From Neonectria sp. B-13 (taxonomy: Eukaryota; Ascomycota; Sordariomycetes; Hypocreales; Nectriaceae), in assembly GCA_002682825.1 (NCBI GenBank), contig NOKP01000008.1, positions 310,001 through 374,000 of the forward strand: DNA of 64,000 nucleotides, given 5' to 3'. Below the pieces are notes generated by a model. The model had not been told where the DNA came from. It saw nothing but the letters and a program-made list of their open reading frames with translations, and did no database searches. Positions 37,210-48,900 of the stretch are shown here, one piece after another; the first letter of the stretch is position 1, and every line of letters begins with the position of its first letter. The translations under genes and the position numbers were made by a program.

Positions 37210-39482
37210 TCAACTGTCGTTGGATGCCCGTATCACCCTCTTAATCACCCTTATGTGCTCCCGCAGCTTCTGATAGCGATCATGCATCTCGTGTCCCACC
37301 TTCATCAAGGCTCTGGAGCTGCTGCTGCCGCCCTCCTCGCTGGTCTTGCTGCTCTGGGTCTGGCTGGAGGCGGAGTAAGTTTCAGCGAGTCCGAGGGTGC
37401 AGAAGTCGGGCGAGGATTCGTCCGACGAGCCGGAGGAGAGGTCGAATCCGTCGAGCGGTTGTTCCAACAGGGCATTTGAGTCCGGGCCCTGTTCCGTTTC
37501 CCCACTTACCGCTGGCCCCAGCGCGCGATCCAGGCGGTTGAGATAGTAGGTGATGAGCTCGACGACGACGACAAACTGGGCGGTCGACGAGGGCGCAAAG
37601 GTCTGGGCGGGGCCGCCAAAGGGACTGTTGCAGCCGTCGGCCGACGAGAGCGAGAGCGAGTGAGAGTGAGAGAGCGAGTGCGAGTGAGAGTGAGAGTGAG
37701 AGTGCGAGTGCGAGTGCGACGGCATGTACATCTGGTTCTGGACCTGGCTGCCGTAGAGCCCGCTGGGGGTGTTCTGCTGACCTCCATAGAGACTGCCGCA
37801 CGACTGCTGTTGTTGCTGTTGGCCGCCAAAGTTCAGGGCTGGTCCCTCCTGCATGGCCTGCAAATAGCGGTGGATGGAGCTGCACATGTTCTCAAAGGCG
37901 CTCAAGAGCCGTTGGTGGGCGGCCAGAATCAGCAATGCCACCCCGGGATCGGGGATTTGGCTGGGAGCGGACTTTACGGCGGACGGGACGGCGCATGCGG
38001 ATGCGGCTGCGGCAAAGACGTTGCTTGGGTCGTCGGGAGACGGCTCCAGGTTGAGGGACGTTTCAAAGTCGAGCACCATGGGGTCGCTGGACAGCGTAGC
38101 ATCGCCATCGGCAGTTGTGTGAGCCTGCTGCGTGAAGTTGTCGATCAGCCTGATCAGCGAGCTCGTGGCCTCGAAGATCTCGCCCGAGAACGGCCAGGCT
38201 AGCGACACGGGCGTGAGCGTGGGCGTGTTAGCACCCGACGTTGCAGCTGGCGTTGCACCGGTGCACTGGCACAGGGAGCGGGTGGAGCGGAAGATGGCGA
38301 GGTTGAGTTCGGCGAGCTGCTCGATGTAGGACTCGGTGGAGTTGGGGCCGCCGGTGCTGGCGTTGGTGTTACCGTTGGTGATGGCGTTACCGTTGGTGTT
38401 GTTGGTGTTGATGCCACTGTTGCCGTGGGCTGCTGCTGTTTCAAACTCAGCCCTGTGGACAACGCCACCATCGTCGTAGTCTGGAGGGTCCGACGCCATG
38501 ATGCAGGTGCCCGCCACGCCGGAAATGGGATAATTCATCTGTCCCAGCTCCAGCTCCACCTGTGGGGAGATGGAGCCGGTGGAGAGCGATGAGATGCCGG
38601 TCCAGATCTCGAGCCCGTTGAGGCCAAACTCGGCCATGCACTGTTCGTAGGTGGTGTCGTAGGTGGTGTCGGGGAGGAGGTCCAGCGAGTGGTTTTGGTT
38701 CTGGTTCTGGTTTTGGCTGTGGATGTGGTTGTGGTTGTGGTTGCCATCGTCGTGGTCCTGGTCGTGATCGCGATCCTGCTCCATGGGACCTGCGTCGGAG
38801 ATCATCTGGTCCGGCTCAGTCGTCTCGACCGGAGCAGATCGCGACTCAGGCTCCTTGCGCATCGCCATGGCCGTGGCCGCGGCCAACACCTCGATGCTCG
38901 ACGACGTCGCCGACACCTTTTCGCGTGGCACCGGCGTCGACGTCCGCGTGGGCCTCTTGCTGTGGTTTTCCCATTGCAGCTCGGACGAGGACCGCTTCGA
39001 GGGCCTCCCGGTTCTTTGGTAGACTAGAGATGATCCATGCGTTAGCCTTCACTTTGTGTAGCTAGCCGCCTCGCTCTCGCAATCCGACGACGCATCCATC
39101 CGCCACGAAAGCCGATTCAGGTTGCCACGCGCAATGAACCACTCCCAATGGGACGGACGACGACGACGACGTCAACGACAACGACGACAACGAAGACGGT
39201 GCTGTTTCGGACTCGGAATTGACCCTTACAACTGTATACACATGCGGCCCGAGCTTTCCTGCACCGCAAGCATCGTGCCAAGCCCACCGCTTCTCCATCG
39301 CCAACATCTTCGTTGGTAGGAGTGTTGCGGATGCATCGGACTTTCTGCTCGGAACACCGGTCACAGGCCTGACGCCGCCCCAGTGTGGAGGTCGAATGGC
39401 TTCGGGGAAGAGGCCCAGTTGGTGCAGACATTGTGCTTGGTATGGACATGTTCTCCATATAGGTTGGTGCTTGTATTATCAA
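37210..39482 (-). CDS. AflR-like Zn2Cys6 cluster regulator
   Basis: Exons 39482-39230 and 39023-37210 with a 206-nt intron give 688 residues. The zinc cluster is CDRCSEQKVRC then RCLRCRKARAAC, with an unusually long 20-residue loop between Cys3 and Cys4. After the splice the basic linker YQRTGRPSKRSSSELQW follows, as expected behind a binuclear cluster. The C-terminal half has helical segments resembling the AflR family (EIFEATSSLIRLIDNF, VVVELITYYLNRLDRALG, and a coiled end MHDRYQKLREHIRVIKRV). Low-complexity tracts are prominent: Asn/His/Gln repeats near 38690-38760, Asn/Gly/Thr repeats near 38340-38440 and Ser-His repeats near 37645-37719. AflR binds TCG-N5-CGA, and one exact copy sits upstream of the second PKS at 45497. 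The start ATG could also be a downstream in-frame Met before the cluster. Confidence 0.82.
37645..37719. repeat. Coding hexanucleotide-type microsatellite (Ser-His tract)
   Basis: On the plus strand an imperfect GAGTGC/GAGTGA run; on the coding minus strand it encodes an alternating Ser-His tract with a few Leu. It lies within the AflR-like regulator and is likely length-polymorphic between strains. Confidence 0.8.
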
Positions 39483-42400
39483 GGTACCGTTAAGCTATCA
39501 AATAGTAACCGGTCCCAATAGAACGGTCGCGAGGGCCATTCTCATAGAGTTAATTTATTGCTGCGTGTCGATGCCTTCTTGGCCGCTGTACGTAGTACGT
39601 AGGACCTCCTCCCCCTTCTCTGGCCCCCAAAAGGGACCCCCCGCCGTATAACGACTTTCATGCATCTCTAGGGTGATGGCCATGTCGCGTTGTGCGCGGG
39701 CCTACAATCCCGGTGGCATCTAGACTACATGGCGTGAGGCCACAGGGGCTGATAGGGCTCATGATACGAGGTCAGCAGGGGTTGTCGATGCACCACGGAC
39801 AGGGGAGGCCTTGATTGTGCGGCAACCATCACTGCTTGCAGTTTGCCTGTGTGGCAACACACGGCTCTCCAAAGGGCCTTTGATTCCATCCATCTAGCCT
39901 AATTTACGGTGGCCAAGTACCGTCTAGACGGACGATCCAACGGGCGCTGACCACCGTTTGGTTTGGTACAGGTTCGTATCACTGCCGTGAGTCTTATGCT
40001 GCCGTCAGCCTTTATGCCGCCGTTAGTCCTTCACTGTCCCGTCAGAAGCAGCAGCAACATCTCAACCATGAACCGTAGGCATCTTACTCCCGTACCAGAA
40101 AATCCGTAGCAACCAGCTTCTCGATACCAGCTCTCGATCCCCAACTCTGAATAGTAAACCCTTGCTCATTCTTCCAGTATCTCTCATCTCATGTCGGTCC
40201 TTTTGTCCGTCTATCGGTTTACCCGAAGGCAAAATGCCCCGTTGGTTGGCCAGGAGCGCTTCAACTGCAGCACCGGAGCGCCTCCCTTGGTGTTCACTGG
40301 AGTGCCAGGCTAACTCCCTCGTGCTGATGTCTCACGATATGCCGGCCCAGCTTAGCCGGGCTCGTAGCTGACCTAAGCTCCCAGCTCGCGTCATCATGGC
40401 CCGGAGACGTGTAGATGTCGCGCCGGAGGGAAAGCTCTGCGATGCCTATTGGTAGACTCGGAGGACCCGAAGCACTCCCGCAGAGTTACACTACGTCAAT
40501 TGAGACCCGCCGGCGTTGGAGAGATAACAGATGGAGTGGTGCCTTGACCGAGCTTGACGGTGCTGGGGCATAGATTGAACCCATCGGAGGCCGGCCTTGG
40601 AGCAGACAGTATCACGACTGGTGCAGCATGCTTTAGAACCTTCTGATTCGCGTGCTAGTAACGGTATGTCTGGGTATATTGTACGTGAGTATTGCCCTTG
40701 GAATCGGTCATTATCCGGCCAGCATCAGCCCATGTCTATCTGCAGTGCCACCAGCGAAAGAAGCTAGCTATTCGTACAGTAAACCGACGGTACAGACAGA
40801 ACGTGTTCTGCGTGGGGTCACTGCCACGTGGGATGGGGCATGCAAGTTGGCCGGTTGCAGGTTTGCAGGTATATGAATCCTTCAAGATGCACATGGTGCT
40901 CTTTGGCAAATTCCCTAACAATGACGAGGGGCACAGTTCGCGGTGGCTCCACCAAACATCTCAGGGCACCCATCTCAATCATAGTCTCGATCGTTGAGAC
41001 CCTTTCGCGTGCATTAAATTCCTGCCCTTTCAATCCGACGTCGATATCGAAACCTGTTGGGGCACCGGCATCATCGGCCACCTGCGAGTGAATAGTGAAA
41101 CCCGTGACAGGTCGGCACGTCTGCCATGTCGCGTCAAGACGGCCAATGCAATGTCTGACGGCAGGGGGGGAAGGCCTCGACCGCCCAACGCAGCAGCAAC
41201 AGCATTTTGAATTACGGGGTGGATGAGCGCCTCTCAATCTCCGCGGAGAAAATCAGACGGTGGCGTCTGAAGTGTCAGATCCTCGATTTCGGCATACAAG
41301 GTGAGTACCGGGCGCCCAGCTTTTCTCCGCAGAGACATCGCCTTACGAAGAGGCTTGTGCTTGTAGACTACTGTAGCAAGCATGTAGTAAGCGCCTTGGC
41401 TGGGGCGGACTTGGCCTCAGCGTGGCTGTCGCCATCGGCCTATGTCATGGGGTTGTTCTTATCGCGTCATCGGGAACTGGAGATTGCATTCTGCATACTA
41501 CGTACGGAGTACTGTTGCTACGTACATGGCTACGTACATGGCTGCGTACACTGCTACGCACATTGCTCGTTTATTACCCGTTGATTACTCGTTGACTGCT
41601 ACGGACTTCGAACCATCGGCCGCCTTGCCCTGCCGGCACCCAGGCCCCTTGTCCGGAAAAGGCCGAGCAAAAAGTTCCATGCAAGATGCACTTCTGCGAA
41701 ATCGTCGCTTTCGCTTGGCTCGAATCCTTCGACTCGAAAAGGCAAAAAGTGGCGGTGGCTTCAGCTTCGGAAAGATTATCAACGTGTCGGCTTGTTATTC
41801 TGTTGATCATTGATGTGCATAGCGAGGGCCGGCCCGCTCCCCCTACATCCCCTAGCGATTCACCCTAGCGAGTCAACCAGGGTGTTCGTAGGCCTTGCCT
41901 TTCGAGCATTAGTTCGCGTAGAGGCATCTGCCACGGCGAATAGGCGACTTGCTCCAAGGGCCGACTCCCATGTGAACGGAAACCGCCTTGGGCCTAGTCG
42001 AGAACAGCCATAAGGCCACTGTCAGCAATTGTGACAACACACACCCGCCGGGACGTGATATCTGTGGCTGAAACGGGAAGACGCTGTTTTGCGCGTGACA
42101 GATCACACGCGGATCCGACCGACAGAATGCCATCGGACTCGCTAAGGCTGGTAGGGCTACGGCCAGGGCTCTGGCAAGGCTGTGATAGGGCGATCTCGTC
42201 TTGGCCTCCTCAGGGCCTCGTCTTGGCCTCTCGGCTCTCGGAATGCCATAAGTCGGGGACGCCTCCTCGCGGACTCGCACTCGCTTACTCTGTTTCGTCG
42301 GTCTTGAACCGCCGCCTGCTCGGAACTCCCCGACCGGGGAGGCAGCAGACCTGGGACTCTCATCTAACTCACCGTGAACCGGGCTCTTTGGAGTCGTAAT

Positions 42401-42604
42401 AAATGGCCCACTCGACGCCGGGATGAGCGTTCACGTTCAAAGCTCCGTTTCCTGCTGTCAAGTCGAACATTTCCTACTACTAGCTTGGGGCTGATCCTGC
42501 TACTACTACCAACTTGGTTACCTGGAGAACACAGTTCGCCGCCTTCCTAGTCCCCAGAAGTCTTCGACAGTCTAGTCTTCAATCTTTAGTCACTCGGCTT
42601 CAAA
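39483..42604. other. Gene-poor intergenic region, 3.1 kb
   Basis: The longest gene-free stretch in the window, between the divergent AflR-like regulator and MFS exporter. No ORF has a recognisable domain. One minus-strand ORF (40818-41237, 139 codons) has a stretch of protein-like composition (around ARERVSTIETMIEM) but no family I recognise; at best it is a small or decayed gene. The proximal part before the MFS gene has TCGC at 42267, 42275 and 42281, and GGACTCGCA at 42271 also occurs at 35363 in the TCGC array. A short tandem repeat lies at 41516. Confidence 0.45.
41516..41563. repeat. 12-bp tandem repeat, four imperfect units
   Basis: Units at 41516, 41528, 41540 and 41552 follow the consensus KGCTACGTACAT with one to three mismatches in units 3 and 4. 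Noncoding, function unknown. Confidence 0.8.
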
Positions 42605-44477
42605 ATGTCAACCACTGAGAAGAACAGCTCTGAAATGCTGCCCCTTGAGAAAGACAGTCCTGAACTGTCCACCTCTGGAGCAGATGAGGACAGGACGTCT
42701 GCCGCCAACACCTTGGACCAGTCTGATCCTGAGGCGTGTGAAACTCATCCACCTCACCCGAGAGAGGGCATGTCGACGCTTAGGTGGATCTCGGTCCTCG
42801 TGGGTCTCTTTCTGGGAGCCCTCTTGTACGGTAAGCGCCCGTGCATCGTTCATGCATTCCTTCCAGAGACTAACAGGGTGCAGGCCTCGATACCACCATA
42901 GCTGCTGACGTCCAGGGCCCCGTCTACGAGAGTCTGGGAGACATTGAGAACCTCTCGTGGATCGGACTCGGCTTCCCGATGGCTTCGGTTGCTGTCATTC
43001 TGCTCCTGGGCCGCTTGTACGGACTCTTCGACATCAAGCCCCTGATTCTCTCGTCCATCGTCATCTTCGAAGCTGGCAGCGCCTTGTGCGGTGCTGCGCC
43101 GACTTCTGCCGCCCTTATCATCGGCCGAGTCATCGCTGGTGTGGGCGGCGCTGGCATGTATCTTGGGTATGTAACCTTGTAATCTCTGTCACGAGATCAT
43201 CTAGGCTAACCATAGATTTAGGAGTCTGACCTATGTTGCCGTCTTCGCGACCGACAAAGAAGCCTCGCTGTACAATGCTCTCATCGGATTGTCGTGGGGA
43301 GTTGGCGCCATTCTTGGACCCGTTGTTGGCGGTGCCTTTTCCGACAGCAGCGCAACCTGGCGATGGGTTAGTTATGATTCCTTGCTGCAGGTTGTCTCAC
43401 CGCATGCACTAACACTGGCGGCAGTCGTTCTACATCAACCTCCCCCTTGCTGGCGTTCTCTCTCCTGTCTACATCTTCATGTTCCCCGGATTTGACCCCC
43501 GCAAGGACCTCCGCTTCCTGGAGAAGCTCCGCCAAGTTGACTGGATCGGCGCCGTGCTCAATGCGGCCGTCTTCACCATCTTCATGACGGTCGTCTCATT
43601 TAGCGGTTCGACGTATCCGTGGGGCTCCGGCACATCAATTGCGCTTTGGGTGGTTTGGGGCGTGTCTCTCGTTGCCTTCATCGTGCAGCAGGGTTGGTGT
43701 CTCTTCACCACGCCCGACCTACGAATCTTCCCCGTGCACTTCCTCAAGAACCATCTTCTGGTGCTGCTGTACATCGTCACTGCGACGGCTTCCTTCAGCA
43801 ACGCCGTGGTGCTGTACTACGTGCCCCTGTTCTTCCAGTTTACGCAGGGCGACGGGGCTCTGCAGGCAGCGGTGCGTCTGTTGCCGTACATTGTCGTCTT
43901 CATCTTCTTCGTCATGTTCGCCGGTGGCCTCTTGCCGGTGCTCCGACGCTACAACATCTTCTACATCGGCGGTGGTATTTTCACCACCATAGGCGGAGCT
44001 TTGCTCTTCACCATCGACGAAGACACCAGTGCGTCGAACATCTACGGGTACGAGGTTCTCATGGGTGCCGGTCTGGGAGTCATGTTCCAGACGGCCTACA
44101 CGGTTGCGGCGACAAAAGTGACGGCGAAGGATCGCCCAAACTCGATCGGCTTCATCAACGTCGCCCAGATCGGAACCGTGGCCATCGCGCTGGCCATCGC
44201 CGGCTGCCTGTTCCAGAACCTGGGTTTCAACTCGCTCAAGGACGGTTACGAGGGCTACGGCTACCCCGACGACTACGTGCGATCTGGTCTTGCGGGCACC
44301 TTGTCGCCCATCTTCGCTTCAGCTGACCCGGAAATCATCCAAATCGCCGTCCACGCGGTTGCATCCACCATTCGCCGGGTTTTCGGCACCGTGGTCGCCG
44401 CTGGGGCTGTGACTCTAGTGTGCTCGCTGCTTATGCCGTGGGGGAAGATCGACATGGCGGCGCTTGCCGGCCACTAA
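42605..44477 (+). CDS. MFS transporter, DHA14-type multidrug exporter
   Basis: Exons 42605-42830, 42884-43166, 43222-43366 and 43425-44477 give 568 residues. A polar acidic N-terminus of about 60 residues is followed by many hydrophobic helices. Diagnostic parts are LDTTIAADVQGPV in the first loop, IGRVIAGVGGAGMYLG, antiporter motif C as GPVVGG, and WRWSFYINLPLAG. It is 1.5 kb upstream of the second PKS in the same orientation and so is the likely exporter for that product. Its promoter carries the same GGACTCGCA string as the trans-ER promoter. The last 264 bp recur inverted at the right edge of the window. Confidence 0.92.
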
Positions 44478-45960
44478 ACTTATCCCGATAAAACAAAACT
44501 GCTCTACAACAGCTCGTCACTCATTTCGTCACTTTTGCTTTCTTCTTGGGAGCAATAGACTGCGCGCTCCAATGGGTGCTACGGGGTCGGGCCTCGAGTG
44601 GAAGATCTCGTTCATCACAACAAACTGGAAAAGGTGAATGAGCTAATATCGGTATATAGATAGATTGATAGTTATGTTTTGATTTCAGTTACAGATGCGG
44701 CTAGAGATACAGAGCCTAAATCGCCTCGTTGATGAAGCGGTGATTGATAGTTAATAATAGAAGTTGTTAGAGTTGTTTATTGGGTCCAAGAACATGAGGA
44801 GGCAGTTTGAAAATTGAGCGATTCAATACAGTCAAGAAGATGAGAAAAATTGAAAACCGGTTAGAAAACACTTTTTACAGAAACCTGAAAGAGAAGATGC
44901 ACGAGAATTGTTTCTTGTGATGAATGATGTGAATTCGATTTGTTGTGAATAGGCCGCAATCAAGCTAGAGACACCAGATATGGAGGCTACGATAGTTACT
45001 CTGGTTAGTCGACGAAAACAACAGAAACAAGTAATTCAGGGTAGAAAGTGTAACATCGTCCAATCTGAAATCTGGCACCTATGTATGGTTCTACTCGTCT
45101 GATCTTGGTGGTGATTCTCTATCGGTTGTGTTAGTTGAGCTGTTGACGAAGGCCTGCATAACCTCAACCAAATGCGTAATACTCCTATCTTTCGTTCAGC
45201 GATTAGCAATGTTCTAAAGAGTTGGTTCTTTGGTGCCTGGACGTATCATGCGACAAACGCCACGAGGCGGTATCACGTCAGGTCGAATAGTCAGATTCTC
45301 ACACCATGAGTGAGAGCACCGGCTTGTGACGGAGGTTCTCGCAGTTCGCATTCGCATACGGGGGCCCTGACATATCGAGTGACCAGTCAAAGGCCGGTCG
45401 AACCAAAACTAGTATTCGGCTTTCTCCGTAGACGACTAGAACCAATCCGGGATGGTGCTGTCTTCAGCTTGTCGGTCCGGGTCAGGCCAGTGTTGGTCGG
45501 TCGCCGACGAACTGGTCGGTCTCGGCCAGTTTCACGGGAGCTGCAGCCCGACAAATCCACCGGCCTGCACCACAGGATCTCATCGGGGCTCTGGTTGTAA
45601 GATGTCGGGCAAGATTTCAACTTGGTATCGGCAAGGCGTTGAACACGGTATCGGCAGGGCGACGAGCACGATGTCGGGTAAGATGTCGATATCGTGACCA
45701 GACATGGGCAACAACATCGGGATCCGTGTAGTGAGACCCGATTTATACTGACGATGTAGAGTATATAGACAACATCGAGAAGCCTCCAACGACTCGAAAG
45801 AAGTTTTACCCAGGCACACGGCTTCTTTAGACCTACAATAGACGCAGCTCTTGTGATAACTGTCACTCACCATTTATCCTCCCACTCGACTGCCTTCCAA
45901 CCGGATCTAATATTCAACTCAACCCCCCAGTTTCGTTGAACACCAGAACAAGCCGCGACA
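44478..45960 (+). promoter_or_regulatory. Promoter region of the second PKS with candidate regulator sites
   Basis: 1.48 kb between the MFS stop and the PKS ATG; the first 0.7 kb is AT-rich. Candidate sites are TCGCATTCGCA at 45346-45356 (identical to two copies in the trans-ER promoter), an exact AflR-type TCG-N5-CGA at 45497-45507 which also contains CGG-N3-CCG, and two interleaved repeat pairs: GATGTCGGGYAAGAT at 45601 and 45670, and GGTATCGGCARGGCG at 45624 and 45647. The repeat pairs lie about 280-360 bp before the ATG. Function is inferred from position and motif type only. Confidence 0.5.
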
Positions 45961-48900
45961 ATGACTTCCGCCGGATCAAACATGAACGAGCCCATCGCCA
46001 TCGTGGGCAGCAGCTGCAGGTTCCCAGGCGGTGCCAGCTCCCCGTCCAAGCTGTGGTCCCTGCTCCACGACCCTGTGGATCTTCGCAAGGAGATCCCTAG
46101 CAGCCGCTTCAACCCCCAAGGATTCTTCAATGAGAATGGAGAGTTCCACGGTGTAAGTTAAAAAGAAGATACTAGCAGCCACTACTCGGTAGATACTAAT
46201 CAGCGAGTAGAGCACCAATGTCAAGCACTCGTACCTGACCGAGGAGGACCCCCGCCTCTTCGATCACAGCTTCTTCAACACTACGCCCAAGGAAGCCGAG
46301 TCCATGGACCCCCAGCAGCGCATCCTCCTGGAGACGGTCTATGAAGGAGTCGAGCGAGCTGGATACACCATCCAGCAGCTCAAGGGCTCGCAGACAGCCG
46401 TCTTCGTTGGTCTCATGAACAACGACTATTACGATGTGCTGGCGCGTGACATGGACAGTGCCCCCATTTACTCGTCCACTGGCACCGCCATCTCCATCGT
46501 ATCCAACCGCGTGGCCTACTTCTTTGACTGGAAGGGTCCCGCCTGGACCGTTGACACGGCCTGTTCTTCGAGTCTGGTTGCTCTTCATTCCGCCGTGCAG
46601 ACGCTGCGAAACGGAGAGGCTTCCATGGCCGTTGCCGCCGGAGTCAACCTGATCTTGGGACCTACCATGTTCATCTTTGAGTCCAAGGTGAGTTACTTCA
46701 GCTGGAATTGTAACAATAGAGTCGATGTTAACCCCTGATTAGCTGCACATGCTGTCGCCCAACGGACGCTCCCGCATGTGGGACAAGGACGTTGACGGCT
46801 ACGCGCGTGGTGAAGGCTTCGCCTCGGTGATCCTTAAGACGCTCAGCCAAGCCATTGCCGACAACGACCACATCGAATGCATCATCCGCGGGACCGGCGT
46901 CAACCAAGACGGCCGCACCAAGGGCATCACCATGCCGAACCCGGATGCCCAGACTGCCTTGATTCAGGCCACCTACGCAAGAGCCGGCCTGGACCTCAGC
47001 AAGCCTGAAGACCGTCCTCAGTACTTCGAGGCTCACGGCACCGGTACCCCCGCCGGCGACCCTCTTGAAGCCTCGACTGTGCAGAGCGTCTTCTTCCCGG
47101 ACAACAAGAACCCATACGGCGAGAAGCTGCACGTCGGCTCCATCAAGACTATCATCGGCCACACTGAAGGCACCGCCGGTATTGCAGGTGTGCTTAAGGC
47201 TTCGCTGGCCATGCAGCATGGCGTTATCCCGCCCAACCTGCATTTCGACAACCTCAACCCCACCGTCAAGCCCTTCTACGACCATCTCCGCATCCCCACG
47301 GAGCCGACGCCCTGGCCGGCCCGTCCCGCAGGTGTTCCCATGCGTACCTCGGTCAACAGCTTCGGCTTCGGCGGCACCAATGCCCACGCCATCCTCGAGA
47401 GCTACGAGCCGGCCACTCCCGTCGTGTCGGCTTCCGCAGCTCCCAAGCATGTTGGCCCCTTCAACATCTCGGCTTACACGCAGACGGCGCTGAAGGGCGC
47501 AGTCAAATCACTCGCCGAGGAGCTGAAGGAGAAGAACGAGTGGAGCCTGGAGGATCTGGCTTACACGCTCGCTCGACGTGGTGAGCTCGGCTTCAAGGCC
47601 AGCTTCTCGGCCGTCGACAAAGAGCAGCTCGTAGAGAAGCTCGAGGCGGCTGCTGAGGATCCCGAATTCGCCACGCGCGCCACTGTGCTCAAAGACGGCG
47701 CTCTTCCGCGAATTCTTGGTGTCTTCACCGGACAGGGTGCCCAGTGGCCCACCATGGGAGCGAAGCTGTACCAGCAATCGGCTCTCTTCCGCAAGACCAT
47801 CGAGGAGCTCGACGAGGCTCTGCGCACTCTTCCGGATCCTCCGGCCTGGACCTTGGCCGACCAGCTCCAAGCTCCGGCCGCAACCTCGGAGATCGCCAAG
47901 GCTGCCGTCTCGCAGCCCATCTGCGCCGCGCTCCAGGTTGGCCTCGTCAACCTCCTCCACGCCGCCGGCATCCAGTTCAGCGCCGTCGTTGGTCACTCTT
48001 CCGGAGAGATCGGCGCGGCATACGCTGCCGGATACCTCGACGCCAAAGACGCCGTCCGCATCGCCTACTACCGCGGCGTGGTAGCCCCTCTCGCCATGGG
48101 TCCTGAGGGCCAAGTAGGCAAGATGATGGCTGTCGGCATGACACTGGACGAGGCCACCAGCTTCTGTCAACAGGAGGAGTTTGTCGGCAAGATTGGTGTC
48201 GCCGCCAGCAACGGAAGCTCCAGCATCACCCTGTCTGGAGATGGCGACGCCATGGAGAGGGCAAAGAAGGTGCTCGACGAGAAGAAGACGTTCGCTAGAC
48301 TGCTCAAGGTCGACACCGCTTACCACTCCCACCACATGAAGCGCTGTTCCGGGGCGTACCTCGAGGCTCTCGCCCGCTGCGACGTCCAGATCATCGACCG
48401 GCCTCCAGCATGCACCTGGTACTCGAGTGTCCACGGGCTCGACGCCACGGGCAGCTTCGATCCGGAAGCTCTCCGGGGCCAGTACTGGGCCGACAACATG
48501 TGCGGCGCGGTGCTGTTCTCGCAAGCCCTGCAGACGGCCGTCGATAAGGAGACCGAGCCGTACGACATGGTGCTGGAAGTTGGTCCTCACCCGGCGCTCA
48601 GGGGCCCAGCTTCTGAGACGCTCAAGACGCTCACCGACCTCGACCTACCGTACACGGGCGTGTTAAAGCGAGGCCAGAACGACGCTCTTCAGTTCTGCGA
48701 CACCCTCGGCTTCATCTGGGAGCACTTCCTGTCCAGCTCGCGTCTGGTCAACCTGGAGGGCTTGTGGAAGGCCTGGCTCGGCGAAGAGAAGACGGCTCTC
48801 CCGCATCTCATCAAGGATCTCCCCTCGTACTGCTGGGATCACGACAAGATCCTCTTCAAGGAGTCACGGCTGTCCAAGGCGTACCGCACGCGCGAGAACC

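Noticed and set aside
37660..38202. 180-codon plus-strand ORF opposite the AflR-like regulator (Arg/Val repeat)
   Set aside because: Product of reading the Ser-His microsatellite in antisense.
41516..41563. CRISPR-like array
   Set aside because: Units are directly adjacent without spacers, and the DNA is eukaryotic; it is a simple tandem repeat.
47508..48590. 360-codon minus-strand ORF opposite the second PKS (and its mirror at 59624-60706)
   Set aside because: Antisense shadow of a GC3-biased coding region; composition is typical of reverse-frame translation and no domain is visible.
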